In this document: one piece after another, positions 11,450 through 26,950 of the stretch | How positions within the stretch are numbered: the stretch's first letter is position 1 | How the letters are laid out: every line of letters starts with the position of its first letter | Assembly (NCBI RefSeq): GCF_003597395.2 | Contig: NC_133770.1 | Span: 198,976,090 to 199,040,089, forward strand | Reading direction: 5' to 3' | Origin: Chelonoidis abingdonii | Taxonomy: Eukaryota > Chordata > Testudines > Testudinidae | DNA: 64,000 nt | Translations under genes and position numbers: made by a program | The notes under the pieces: model-generated | Databases searched by the model: none | Seen by the model: only the letters and a program-made list of their open reading frames with translations | What the model was told of the DNA's origin: nothing

Positions 11450-12199
11450 CTGCCCTGTTTTTCTTTTTCCCTCCTCGAATTCCCTCGAGCTGCTGCTGCT
11501 GCTGCTCTTTCTAACGCAAAAAACACCCCTCCTGATACCCACAGGAACGCATCCCAGCGTCAGTGCGACGCTAGGTGGCAGTCTGCAACCGCGGTTTGCA
11601 TGCGGAGCAGTCTATTTCCAGAGACAGCTGCACTGGGGTGCGTGAGTGTCCATGGGATGCCGGGGCGCAGGAATAAGCACTGTAATAAATGAGGCGCTAG
11701 TGCCTAAGCGAAGAGCGGGCTTTTAAGGGACAGAGACAGGAACCCGGGGGACTCGCCCTGCTTCAGGCTGCGCCCTGCGTTGAACTGGAGTGCTCTCTAT
11801 TAATGTGATATGCACTAGGGATGGATTTCACGCTTGCGGCTCCCCCGCCCCTCCTTGCATTTACCACTGAACTGGGGCGTGGGCTCTGAAAGCAAATAAG
11901 GAATCATGGGGATGCCCCCTCTGTCTCTGGGGCGGGCCTTTAAACGCGTCCAACTGGTTTCTCCTGGGGGAGAGTTTATCTCGTTTTGGGTTTCCTCTGG
12001 GATGGCTCTAGTGTAAACCCGGCTCGCTGCTGCTGCAGAGCGCTCTGACCCGTGCCAGGACACTCCAGCTGGGACGATCTATCCAGGGCAGGGCCGGGAG
12101 GTGTTAGCCTGCGAGGGGGGTGTCTTGCCAGCGTGGTCTCCAGCCCCTATGCCTGGTGTGTGAGGCAGTGACGGGTGTCATTGTGCGTGTGAAAGACAG

Positions 12200-12367
12200 A
12201 GAGGGAGGGAGGAGCGGGGGGGTTTGTTGGCAATGGGCGGGAGAGAATGAGGCGAGTCCTGCTTCCTTTTCTTTCTGCCAGCACCATCTCAGCTCATTTT
12301 CTCTAAGCAATTCAACTTCACGGACAGCTACATAGCCAGCCCTACGCTCCCATCATGGATCTACCAG
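12200..12367 (+). other. CBLN2: Candidate CBLN2 5' non-coding exon (3' end defined by a donor; start unknown)
   Basis: Sequence ending ATGGATCTACCAG at 12367 is followed by GTAAAC, a good splice donor, about 1.15 kb upstream of the coding start. A matching acceptor with a pyrimidine-rich tract (TTGCTCTCTTTGCCGTTGCTAG) ends at 13377. Joining 12367 to 13378 would create an 11-codon upstream ORF that starts at 12355 and stops before 13400. The 5' boundary is not visible, so the start coordinate is nominal. This is inference from splice signals; no transcript evidence is available. Confidence 0.45.
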
Positions 12368-12668
12368 GTAAACAACAATATCCCGGCGCTAGCTGGTCCA
12401 CTTAAAATATGCATCGGCCAGGAGAGGAGGGGATAGGGTAGAGTCTCGGGAGAGGGGGATACATCACGGAGATTTAAATTTGTGTTGAAGAGGGAGGGTA
12501 ACTGAGATGCAACTTCTCAGAAAGAATCTAAATGCAATTTCGTTTCCTAGGACAGGGAGGGGGGATTTCTTAGTCTCTCTTTCCTCTCCCAAGAGTTTAA
12601 TGAACCGGTAAGTTTCAAAGGGGCACCCTGCAGATCACAGCTCAGCTGGCCTGTGGAATAGATTATAA

Positions 12669-12708
12669 GTGCCCGTGTCTAAAGATTATTTTGTGCCCGT
12701 GTCTAAAG
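12669..12708. repeat. 24-bp tandem duplication in the CBLN2 5' region
   Basis: GTGCCCGTGTCTAAAG occurs at 12669-12684 and again, identical, at 12693-12708. Confidence 0.9.
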
Positions 12709-13377
12709 TCTCCGTAATTCAGAAGAAAGTGTTTGTCGCAAACTGAGTTGGAAAGAGAGCTCCGCAATGACGGGAATATGCCAGCGCTCGGCTTTACAGT
12801 AGGAAAGGGTTTATTTTATTTTTTGTATTAATGCTTATGAAATCGCGTCCGTATCATTAGGGAAGCAGCCGCAAGCGCGCAGAGCGCATTGTCTGTGAAG
12901 CTCTTCGGGCTATTCGCGCTTGGCGAGACCAGTAGACAACAGGCGTCGATCGCACCTTAGCAGCTGTGACAAAAAGTCAGGCTGCGGACGCTTCGGTGGT
13001 GGTTTAAATACCCGCCTTCCGCAAGGGGGATTAAAGGCTAGTTGGGGATCTGTCAATAGGGTTTAGCTGGCTTGATTTCGAGGCTAAAAGTGTGGGGAGA
13101 AAAAAAAATACAACTACCGCGCACTTTTCCTTCCCATCTCAAACTGCGGGGGGAATATGGCAGTACCCCCCCGGGGAGGGGGGTGCCGGGAGAGGAGACA
13201 TCTGGCATGGCACTTGGGCATCTCCTGGACCTGTTGTGCCCACTTAGTGACACCCTGCCAGGGAGGGAAGCGGGTGCGCGCTTGCCGGGCGGTGCTGGGC
13301 TCGCCAGGGGCTAGTGCGGGGTGTGCGTGGCTGCTCTCCCTGGATCCGTGGCTGATTGCTCTCTTTGCCGTTGCTAG

Positions 13378-17077
<3,700 letters not shown>

Positions 17078-17815
17078 AGGAAGACCAAATAGGAGTCAGA
17101 TTCTTGAGCTAGAACAAGGATTGAGTCGTTAATGACACCCTGAACTTGGGAGAACATGATAATATTTCCAACCACGCAGTCAGACTGTCATGGTAGAAGA
17201 ATGATAACCTTCTAAACTCCAATATTTGCTTTGAATATTGACAATTCCTCCGGAAACCTGCGCCTCTAATTAGTTTTAGACGACAGTGATCTTTAGGAAA
17301 AATGAAATTATCGACCTGAGCAATTTGTACCTGTGATTGTAAAGTCAATTTTGGATTTTATTGTTGGGATCATTGACTTTTTTTCTTTCTTTCTGTTGTT
17401 GTTGTTGTCCTGATGAGACAAGTAACTTGGACCACACAATCACTTGTCAAAGGCTCACTCCAGACCCAGAAGAATTCACCACCTGATGAAGTGTTCTTTC
17501 AATGATTTTTTCTTTGTGTTGTATAGCTTTAAGAAAAAAAAAAAAAAAAAGAGAAAAAATGGCTTCAGTCTCAGTTGTGTATTTTCTTGGGGAGGGGGAA
17601 TTCTGGACATTATTATGTCAAGAAGTGCTTTATCCAGTGAAGCAAACTTTGCACGATTGGAACTTATTTTGTTTTATGTTTATATTTTTCATCGACAACT
17701 TATTTTTGTTTTCTGATTTTTTGTGCTAAAAATTGTAAGCTAGATTGATCAATAAGACTAAACAAAGCACATATATGCTTTGTAGCTCCAAATAAAATTA
17801 ACCAATGAACAATTC
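17078..17815 (+). other. CBLN2: CBLN2 3' UTR (extent inferred)
   Basis: Sequence downstream of the TAA is AU-rich, with an A-run at 17531-17547 and a GTT run near 17395-17408. The first AATAAA after the stop that I see is at 17791. Later hexamers at 18123 and near 18471 could extend the transcript. Confidence 0.5.
17791..17796 (+). promoter_or_regulatory. CBLN2: Candidate CBLN2 poly(A) signal AATAAA
   Basis: An AATAAA hexamer 714 bp after the stop codon. No strong GU-rich downstream element is obvious, so this is a candidate only. Confidence 0.4.
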
Positions 17816-20800
17816 TATCTGCACTTTTCAAATGATCTTTACAGATGCATTTAGAGAAGGAGCTATGTGATCCTTTGACTTATCACCTCAAATCCTTAAA
17901 GAAACTGACATTTCTGAATTATCCTGACATTTCTAGAAGAAACAGTAGAGGCTTTGAATATCTTATCTGACCATACCCTAAAATATATCATTTATTTGCA
18001 TTATGGAGTGTATTTTGGTGTTTTTATCTGATATGTAGTTATTATATGTGTTCATTAATGCTTGAATACAGTTTATGGGAACACTGAAAGATGACAGATC
18101 AAACTCCTTCCTCTCTAAGTTAAATAAAAGAAGATCCCTGTTTTCCCCCACCAGGGTCAGGTATATCACCAGTTACCACTAGCATTTTTGAAAGCATATG
18201 GTAGTAGGATGTCAGAGACCTGAGGCTGTGAAACTGGTTGAAGGTTTATGTATCATCAGTGAATGCACCACAAATTATACAATTTTTTAATTTATTTATT
18301 GTCTGTATATGCTTCTCCTCTTAGCACACAGGGTCCAAAGAAATCTGGGTGCAGACTCCGTCCAGTACTGTAGGCCAGGAAAAGTCATTGATTCCAAATG
18401 ATAAAAGACGAAACTCAAATTCATCCTTTTCCCGTCAATGTAACCAAAATGCTGAATAACTTAAGATTCAGAATAAATGGGTTTGATGTCCATCTTGCTT
18501 TTTTCACTTCTATATATAATTTTTCACTACTATATATAATATATAGGGTCAGAGTATTAAATTGTGCACTTAGGAAATACTGCAGTTCTTGCTCATTAGG
18601 CTCATTGGAGGGATTTTGTTTTATTTTATTTTATTTGTCTGGCTATTAAGTATGTAAGTAATTTGAGTATTTAATTTTTATATTTTGTCAGGTTCTCCCC
18701 CCCAAATCATAATGCAAAAACATTTGCAGAATGTTAATGGCGGACATAGTGCATTTCAAAATTATGATGGCCATATTGTTTTCATTGTAAATTTATCATT
18801 AAAGGACATTGCCCATTTAAAAAAAAACAATATTATTTAAAAAAGAAACAAACCTTATCTGTGTTTGCTCTAATACCTCAAATTATTAAAACTGAAATAA
18901 TTTTAAAAATCTACTGTATTTTCACCATTTATACTATTTGTTTATTTTTGGCACTTCACTTAGCTTGGTTAAGGCAAAAAAGACTGGTCAGTTTAGTTTT
19001 TGTTTTTAGTCAGTTACACTTTCTGATTCTTATGCACTGGTGCACTGCCGCAATTATTTGGTTACAAACTCTTCAGGGGTATGTTTAAATCAAGGGGGGA
19101 AACTATTTCAATTAGAAGAAAAAGAAATCATGAAAACAATTTTATAAAGATTAGATAGTCCAAACCCACTTGTTTCTTTTATCTAATTTTTGGGTATAAA
19201 AGACCTGACAGACTCCTTTGAACAAGTAGACACTGAAGTGGGTGCAAGTTACTGAGTTTAGAGTTTCTGAGATAAACAGGATTTGGAAACAAATCTGAGA
19301 GGTTACCATAATCAAGTATGCAGTCATATTGACCTCAGTGTGGTTATTCATGTGAGTAGGGTGAGCCTGATCAAGCCCTGATTCTTGCCTCAGCCAAGCG
19401 ATTCCAGTCAAGAGGAGGACCCCTTCCCAAAACTAGAGATATTCTGGCAAGTTACTTAGGCCATTGTGAGTGCAGAATATGCAGTTGCATCTCCTTTTTC
19501 TTTTCAAGTGCGTCACCTCTACCTTATCCATTTATTTAAAAATAGTGGATAGATCATGCTTTCAATCTGTCTTTGAGGTGGAGCAAGACCTCTGATTTAT
19601 TGTTCATTTCCCTACTGTTTCATTCCAAATTTTGTGTCATGGTACTAAGGGAGAGAGTTAGAAAACTTATATAAAATGCTAAATTAAAGGCAAACTGAAT
19701 AGCACATTCTTATTCTGCGCTAGCTATACTGCGAATAGTTTTTTTCTTCCCAGAGAATTCTCTGCAATGGTTAGCTTTCTACCCACTCCGTTTTACTAAA
19801 GTAGTTTCTAAGACTGTAGAGACCCCAGTCTGGCTTTGACTGAAGTCATTGGGTGCATCAATGATAAATGTAATATCTCAATATCTATATCAGAGAGATG
19901 AGACATACATTGTGGAACTCAACAGAAAAAAAACAAAAACAGACTTGCTAAAGAGAGCCTAATACAGTAGTCATGGACAGTAAATTTAATTTAATAGTGA
20001 TTGATGAAAGTAACTTTATTTCATTGGATGCAATTTAAGGTTGGCCTGAATGATGTTGTAAATTTCATATTGGCAAGCAGTGTGAGAGTTAGTAAGTGTA
20101 AACATACTTCTTAAGGGAGCAGAAGAATGGGATCATAACAGGAATAACAACCAACAGGAGAATCTAAGAAAGGTGAGACAGGGCAGGCCACCTGCAGCTC
20201 TAGTAAGAAAGCTTTAGCTCCCTGGTTTGTTTTTTTTTACAGTGATGCCCTTTGGATGGTGGAAGCCAGGAGCTGCATTAGGAAAAGAGAAATATTGTTA
20301 GGGTACCTTGTTCAGTTCCTCTAGCACTGTGACAAGTATAAGCAGAGTTCGAACTTGACCCTTCAAGGTACTCTGTGCCCTCATCTTCTATTGAAAGCAG
20401 TGGGAGTTAAGCATTTCTCAGAAGTGGTCAGCACCTTGCAGCATTGACCTGGTTATGCAGAAACCATCCTTCCAACCAACCAATCCAAAAAAAACACCAC
20501 ATCATGAGTTACATTATGTTTGTCCATTTTATCTTTTCTGCTTTTACACAGCAACATCCAGTTTCTATTGGAGAAGCTTCTATTTACACTTGGCAGAGTA
20601 TATGATAGACTTAAAAAATCCAGCATCATTAATGAGCTAGTTATATCATTTTCATGAGCAATGATTTGTCAGTATAAAGTCTATGAAAATAATATTTACT
20701 ACAAATATGTTAAAAATACAGTGTCTGTCCATGGGACAACTTGCATTTCTAGGCAGTGGGACCACTTGCGTACCTAGCATAAAGTAGTGTGACCCCCAAT

Positions 20801-21002
20801 TGGCTCTAGTGTTGTATTTGGCCTAATAAGTAAAGGTTTTTGTTTAATGAATGAGTCTGACTGCTAAATACATAATTTCGATAGACCAGATTCTTACTTT
20901 GGTTATGCAGTTTCATGAATCAGAATGATTGAAATATTGCTTTATAGTCATTGACTACCAGTTAAAAAGATCCTGGTACATTGTTATAAACTCCTGGAGT
21001 TA
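17816..21002. other. AT-rich intergenic DNA downstream of CBLN2
   Basis: No gene or mobile element recognised. It includes a 20-bp tandem duplication at 18501-18540. AATAAA hexamers at 18123 and near 18471 could mark longer CBLN2 3' UTRs. Confidence 0.5.
18501..18540. repeat. 20-bp tandem duplication
   Basis: TTTTCACTTCTATATATAAT is followed directly by a copy with a single mismatch. Confidence 0.9.
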
Positions 21003-21062
21003 AGGTGGGTAAGGTAATATCTTTTATTGGACCAACTCCTGTTGGTGAGAGAGACAAGTACT
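21003..21062. repeat. Interspersed repeat fragment, family uncertain
   Basis: Contains GGTAATATCTTTTATTGGAC followed by CAACTCCTGTTGGTGAGAGA, a motif I recall as very frequent in reptile genomes. Only about 60 bp are present. Confidence 0.45.
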
Positions 21063-24000
21063 TCACAACCACATTTATACACAGAAAGGCTGGTTAGACT
21101 TAACACGGAATCCTTTGATTTAATGCTTTTATAATCAAGTATCAGCAAAATAAAAAGTCTGCTTTCTTAGCAAAATAAATAAATTACTTTCTGAATGAAA
21201 AGGCCAGTCTTGCTTTCCTTACTCATATGAGTAATTCTGTTGATATAAATGGGACTATTTACATGAATAAGCTGGGCAATATTGGGCATGAACTGGGGAA
21301 GTGTAAACTTTTGTCAGAGTCTAATCCTGCTTACTTTTAAAATCAATGGCAATAATCCTTTTTGATTTCAGTGGGAACCCTACCCGCTGCAGGCAACAAT
21401 CTGCAATTTAAAAGTGTTACAGTATTGATCATAATCCTGCTGATGTAACCCAAGTACTAGAGAAACTCCTTTAACTCATTGTGTTATAAATCCATCTTTA
21501 GAATGAGCACCTTTCTGGTTTTATACAACTTTATAAACAATATAGCTGCTTTTTTTTCTGGCTAGACCTTATTGGTGCCATCCAAAATGAAATTGTTATG
21601 TTTATATCATGCCTTGCCATGAAACTATGTGGCATATGTGGAGTTCACATAATATTTCATACTTCTACCCCTGACAAAATAAATCAAATTAATTCAGTGA
21701 ATCCCAAGCACTCTTCAGCAATAAAATAATAAAGATGACAAACTCGTGTCTACATTAACCCTAAATGTATTCTGTTTCATTATGCTGATTTTCTCCTAAG
21801 TTCATATGTGTAAGAAATTGTAATTGGCTCATAATTAAAATTTACGTTACATATTTTAATTTTCTGACAAACTTACAGATCAAATGCTGCAAATAATGTA
21901 AATAGTAGCCTAGTGAGATATTGCAATATAATTCATAGGAATTCCAAATACAATAAATAGAAAAATTTGCATCAATAGAAAAGTTAAGCACTAACTAACA
22001 GGAAATGCCAAAATTAAGGTAGCAAAATTGATGATAGAGATTGCTGCCACTTCCACTATAATACTTATCTATGTAATCTTTAAATATGGGAATGTTAAAG
22101 AAGTTGCACTGAAATATCTTGTGATGTGTTGTTTATTGAAAGGATCTCATTTCGTGTGCCTATTACAATGACTTTGCAGAAATAGAACTTCTCATATATA
22201 TAACTGCTATCACTACATTAGGCATAATGGAATTGACTGTCAAACTTCTAATGGATTCTTTTGGCTTTCTGTGTGTGTGTGTGCGCACTGTGTATATATA
22301 TAGAGAGAGAGAGAGAGAGATGAGGTTGTACAAATAGATAGCATTTTCTTATGTACCTTTTCCTTCATTTCACTTAAGTATTACCTAAAAATATTTTCTC
22401 CCATTTTAGAAATAGGTACTGTAAAGCGATAGATACTATATATTAATATCTATAACTGAAAATACTTTAAGAAATATAATTGCAAAGAATTTTATAAATA
22501 AAAGTTCAGAGAGCTGCCACTGTTTAAGTAGTGTTTAAGATGAAGTGAAGCACAGAGTTAATAATAAAAATCTTCTGTGGTTTCAAGAAGCTCCAGTTCT
22601 GTTAAAGCTCTTGTGATGTATGAACTCCTCTGTGCTGAATAATGCATCCCGAGAACTGCTGTAAAATACCAGACAGTGGAGCTATCACAAATTGGCAATT
22701 CTTTGTGTCCTTAATCGATTGGCATTGGTTGGAAAGAAGGTGGTACACATCAATGTTAAATCTGTAAGGGAAAATTCATCCCTCTTGTTTAGCGGCTGCA
22801 CTATTCCCCTGCTATCTTCCTTTTTACCCCTGTACATTTTCTACATAGCTATGCACTTTATATGTCACATGTCTAAAACAAGAATATGGAATCCTACTGT
22901 GCATTCATGGGGGTCAGGATCAGAGGGATCACCCTCTTCTCTCATCCCTTCTCTCCCCATCCCCCTCCATACATACACTCTTGATTTTTATCTTCACTAG
23001 GAAAAGGGTCAGCACAGCAGCATTCATTTCTAAGTAAAAGCAGTACGTATAGGATTTGATGCATGACAAACTATATAAGAGAGAATCTTTCTACTCCCTA
23101 GAAAATAATTTATGCTTAAATGCAAAGCTTTATTAGATTTCTTGGAAGATTTTTTTTTTTTTTTTAACGGTGGTTTCTAACACATCTGCCTGGGAACCAC
23201 CAGCAAGAAACAGTTTCTCTGTCCCTTCTCTTCTCACTTGACCTTGCTGGAGATTCTTGTATTATCATTAATCATCATAATCTTGCTCAGTATAATAACT
23301 GTACCCTTTATCTTGACTATCTAGTCAAAATGAGCTTCCATAATAACTTTATTTTGATATAAAAACATAGATTTTTCCTTCCTCTTTCCAAAGGTTTCCA
23401 CTACTTCCTAGCTCTATAACACAGCAATACATGAACACCATTCTCTTATCAAGAACTTCTCATCACTGAGACCTATATCCTCTCACTGTATCGTTTGGAG
23501 AGAAATTCCTAATTTTGGATTCATTTTAATGCAGACTTTATAAAATATCTTATTTTTGTGATGGAGCATTTTTAACGTTTTCCAGTGAAACATTTAACCT
23601 CGCACTCTTAATGTTTTCAAATCTTGTCCATTCAAATGATCATAGCTTCAGAATCCTATCTGTTAGACACATGAGCCTGCAGTTCTGCACCCAAAGAACC
23701 CATTGAACTGAGCCCTAACTGGTTAATAAGGGACAGAAAACAAAGACAATTAAAATAGAATGTACATGAATCAGTGAGTTCTGATAAATATTTTGATCCT
23801 GTTAAATCTGTTTCCCAGAGGGGAGAATTTGCATATTAGAAGTGACTTTACAGCCCTTGATCCTCTTAGTCCTTTTAAAACATTCTATGGCCAGAGGTAC
23901 TAGAAAACTTTCTACATCCTCATAGAGCCATTTTAGGTAATATAAACTTTGGAATGCAAGTGTTAAGAGGCAGGAAAAGAAAAGGAGAATGCAAAAGACA

Positions 24001-24079
24001 GTTCTTTGAGTAGATGCAGCTATGTGTTCCATTTAGGTGTGCACATGAAACTGGAGAACTTTAGTTAGCAGTACCCCTT
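21063..24079. other. AT-rich intergenic DNA
   Basis: No gene supported. A compound microsatellite (GT/TA/GA) lies at 22270-22321 and a T-run at about 23151-23165. ORFs of about 100 codons here show no protein-like features. Confidence 0.5.
22270..22321. repeat. Compound microsatellite (GT)n-(TA)n-(GA)n
   Basis: Three adjacent dinucleotide tracts. Confidence 0.95.
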
Positions 24080-24094
24080 GAGGCCGTGCTTGCA

Positions 24095-24165
24095 CCCTGT
24101 GGCCCTAGCCTCTCTCCAGGCTATATAAAAGTATCACCAGCCCAACCCCCTCAGATCCTTCTTGC
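24095..24165 (+). repeat. Left inverted terminal repeat with TATA box, DIRS-like element
   Basis: Contains GGCTATATAA (TATATAA at 24122-24128) pointing into the element. It pairs with 26870-26945 in inverted orientation. Confidence 0.65.
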
Positions 24166-24674
24166 CACTTGCAGCTAGAGACGGTGCCTGGCATGGGCAG
24201 CATATGACTTCTACATCTGGGGAGGCAGGATGTGAGCAGCAGAAGCCTCCTCCTCTGAGGACCTGCCCACGCTCCACCCCAGGCCCGACCTGGGGCTCAG
24301 GGGAGGGGATGGAGATGTGCAAGTGGGGGGTTGGGGGTTCCTCAGGGGAAGAGGTGGAATGGGGACAGGAAGAGGAGGATCACCGGTGAGGCCACAGAAG
24401 AAGAGGACGAGTGGGAGTGGGACCTCAGGCCAGACTGCAGGTGGGACTATGGCCCAAGTGCCCTTTTGGTGGTTGCGCTCCAAAGACAGTGGGCTAGCAT
24501 GCTTCCAGAGAGATTTGTGCCACATCCTGTTCAGAGTGGCTTAGCCTCCCTGGCTTCTTATACCCGCTGCCCATAGAGCTTGGTATGGTTTTTTCACCTC
24601 ACATTTTCACTCCATTTTCTGAGTCTTTTTTTTTCTTTTTGTTTTCCTCTAGATAATAGTTAGTTAGTAGTACC

Positions 24675-25428
24675 TGTGATAGACCCAGGCCAATTGGGTA
24701 CAGCAGAATAGCAGAAGGCAGATATACTGGCCACTGGATTAACAGTTTTCTGTTCCCTGACTGACCAGAGCAGGGGTTGCTCCAGGCTAATGAGAACACC
24801 TGACTCTAATTAACCTGCAAAGAGTCAGGTGAGTCCATTAAGCTAATGTGACCACCTGACTCTAATTAAGGCCCTGTGGATACTGTAAAAAGGGATTACT
24901 CCAGTCGGGCAGAGGAAAGCCAGGGATCCAGAGGAGAGGAAGTGTGGCGGAAGGGGTGATTAATGAAGACACCCTCAAACCATCGGTAAGGAAGCCCTAA
25001 GGTAAGGGTGAAGAAGGGAGAAGCAGGAGAACTGTGGGGAAGAGTCCCAGGGAAATGTAGCAACTCTGGCAGTGAAAGGTTGGCTGCCAATAGCTGCTAC
25101 CATTAGGTCCCTGGGCCGTAACTTGGAATAGAGGGCAGGCTTGGGTTCCCTCCAACCCACCACTACAGGAACATCTCCTGGGAGGGGAAGTCAGGCCCCT
25201 GTCAGGACAGGAGGCTAAGCCGTTCTGAAATAAGCTCCCAGGGACAACAGAGACTGTGGGAGTTCTCACCAACCTCCTTGCTGACCTAAGATGAAAAAGT
25301 CTCAGTAAACTGTAACCCTGGCCCTAGAGAGAGAAGGGCTACGTGGAGGGTCACAGTGAGCCACTGAGGCTAGCATAAACCACCTAGAAGTGCAGGACCC
25401 ACAGAGTCAAGGTCAGAGCTCTGCCACA
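24675..25428 (+). mobile_element. Solo LTR (754 bp), inserted in the DIRS-like element
   Basis: The ends are TGTGATAGACCC and CTCTGCCACA, the TG...CA termini of an LTR. The 4-bp direct repeat TACC flanks both sides (24671-24674 and 25429-25432), as for Ty3/Gypsy-type integration. The TG/CA ends and the sequence resemble a common turtle LTR family that I recall. No internal coding region is present. Confidence 0.8.
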
Positions 25429-26689
25429 TACCTTAGGTTTAGTTTAGTATTAGAATATTTGGCATTGTTCACTGTGTGGGGTACCACCCCCAAATAGTGA
25501 TCCCCACATGTGCTGCTTGTTGTGACTTGGTGAGTGACACATTCTGTAAGTAATTCAAGAAGAGGACTCAGCTGGCAAGAGATTTTTCAGCTGAAGCAGC
25601 ACCTTCTGGAGCAGGCTATAAGGCCTACTTCTGCACCAAAGTCTTCATCTGATTGGCAGTCACCTTTGAATACCGCTCCACATTCAAACCCTACTGATTC
25701 CCCCAAGAGGAAGAAGACTAATTTGCCCTCCTTTGGTGTGGCAAGGAAGAGGTCCCATAAGATTAATCAGGGCTACTCCAGTGCTCGAGGAGACTCTCCC
25801 TCATCTTAAGATGAATGCTGACCAGCACCATATGCTTCCGACATGCAGGATGGAGCAGGTCTCCTAACTGATCCCCAGTATGGTGCTGAGATCAGCGAGA
25901 GTCTGTACCATGAACTCCAGTTCTGGCCATGGGGCATCTGTTGAGTTTGGTACTGATCATGTTGGTATCAGTGCCTATGGTCTCCATGCAGGTAGCACAT
26001 CAGGCAGTTTCAGATCTGATTTGCCTCTCTGTGCCTGACTCTAGTTCAGGAGTTTTCCAGTGCCATAGTTTTTACCACTTCATCCTCTGTCATGTCGTTG
26101 GAACCTTCTGGCTGTGTCACAGAGTTGCCATGTTCCTCAATATCCCAGCTTGCACTGCTAACATCACAGGGTGTGGAATTGAGTCTGATGACGTCCTTGA
26201 CACTGAAGGCCCACTTGATGCAGATGCACCCCTCAGCTTCATCATTGCATTGGTAGCTGATCCCATCATTGATCTTGGTACAGTCCTTGGTCTTGGTGCT
26301 GGAGCCTTCTATGGTACTGGGTGGACGTGTGTCTCACATGGAACTGCTTGTGCCGATTCCCTAGTCTCCATCTGCACCAATACCACCCCGTCCAGATGAG
26401 TTGGATGAGTCTCAATGTTCGATCACACTGGCAGAGCTGGCACCCCAGTTGTCACCAAAGAATCTCTGGGACTCATCAAGATCCAGATTGGGGTCATCCT
26501 CCCCTTTTCCTTTTCCTGATAGGTACCAGAGAGCATCTTCAGATCAACATTGGAACCAAAATCAGCATTGTTCCTACAGTCAGGACATGGGTTCTTGTCC
26601 CAGTGTCTACTGGATCTTGTGGTTCAAGAACAGGATCCATTATTGGCACAGCAAACTGCTTCTTTTTACTCTCTGGATGACTCTTGTGT

Positions 26690-26873
26690 GCTGAGGTTCT
26701 CCTGGCCAATGCCTGAGGATGTTAAGGCATATAAGGACATCCTTACGCATATGGCCACTACATTAGGCATCCAGGGTGAATTTCTGAAGGAGAATATGCA
26801 TAAACTGCTGGATATTCTCCAACCATCAGCCCTCCATCTTGTCTCCATCAGAGTCTCTAATTTTGATGTTTGA
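26690..26873 (+). pseudogene. gag-like remnant of the DIRS-like element
   Basis: A frame with PMPEDVKAYKDILTHMATT, LGIQGEFLKEN and LLDILQPSALHLVSIRVSN resembles the pattern P-x-D-(F/V)-KA(H/Y)-x-(D/E)(L/I)L-x-x-(V/M)A seen in turtle DIRS gag-like proteins. It ends in a stop just before the right terminal repeat, and the rest of the protein is missing. Confidence 0.45.
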
Positions 26874-26945
26874 TGCGAAAGAACTGAGAGGGACAGGAGC
26901 GGCGCAGCCATTATATAGCCAGCGGAGGGGCTAGGGCTGCAGGGT
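26870..26945 (-). repeat. Right inverted terminal repeat with TATA box, DIRS-like element
   Basis: The minus strand reads GCCCTAGCCCCTCCGCTGG then CTATATAATGG (plus-strand TTATATA at 26911-26917), facing inward like the left copy. Confidence 0.65.
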
Positions 26946-26950
26946 TTTCA

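Larger units (their letters stand above)
24080..26950 (+). mobile_element. Decayed DIRS-like retrotransposon with inverted termini, interrupted by a solo LTR
   Basis: The left end (about 24095-24165) and the reverse complement of the right end (about 26870-26945) align: both read CCCTG, GCCCTAGCC, GGCTATATAA, then a C-rich stretch, CTCAG and TTCTT/TTTC. The interior carries eroded gag-like coding sequence. A basic, Ser/Pro-rich stretch lies at about 25534-25809, and at about 26690-26870 a frame contains PEDVKAYKDILTHMATTLGI, which resembles DIRS/LAP2alpha-type gag domains I recall from turtles. No reverse transcriptase or tyrosine recombinase remains, so the element is internally deleted. Assignment to DIRS is by recall. 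Confidence 0.5.

Noticed and set aside
17531..17547. A-run as the poly(A) tail of a retrocopy
   Set aside because: No matching target duplication or upstream retrocopy. It lies within the CBLN2 3' UTR and reads as a simple A-run.
25929..26399. 156-codon ORF at 25.9 kb
   Set aside because: It lies inside the decayed DIRS-like element. Its sequence does not resemble gag; the gag-like frame is elsewhere.
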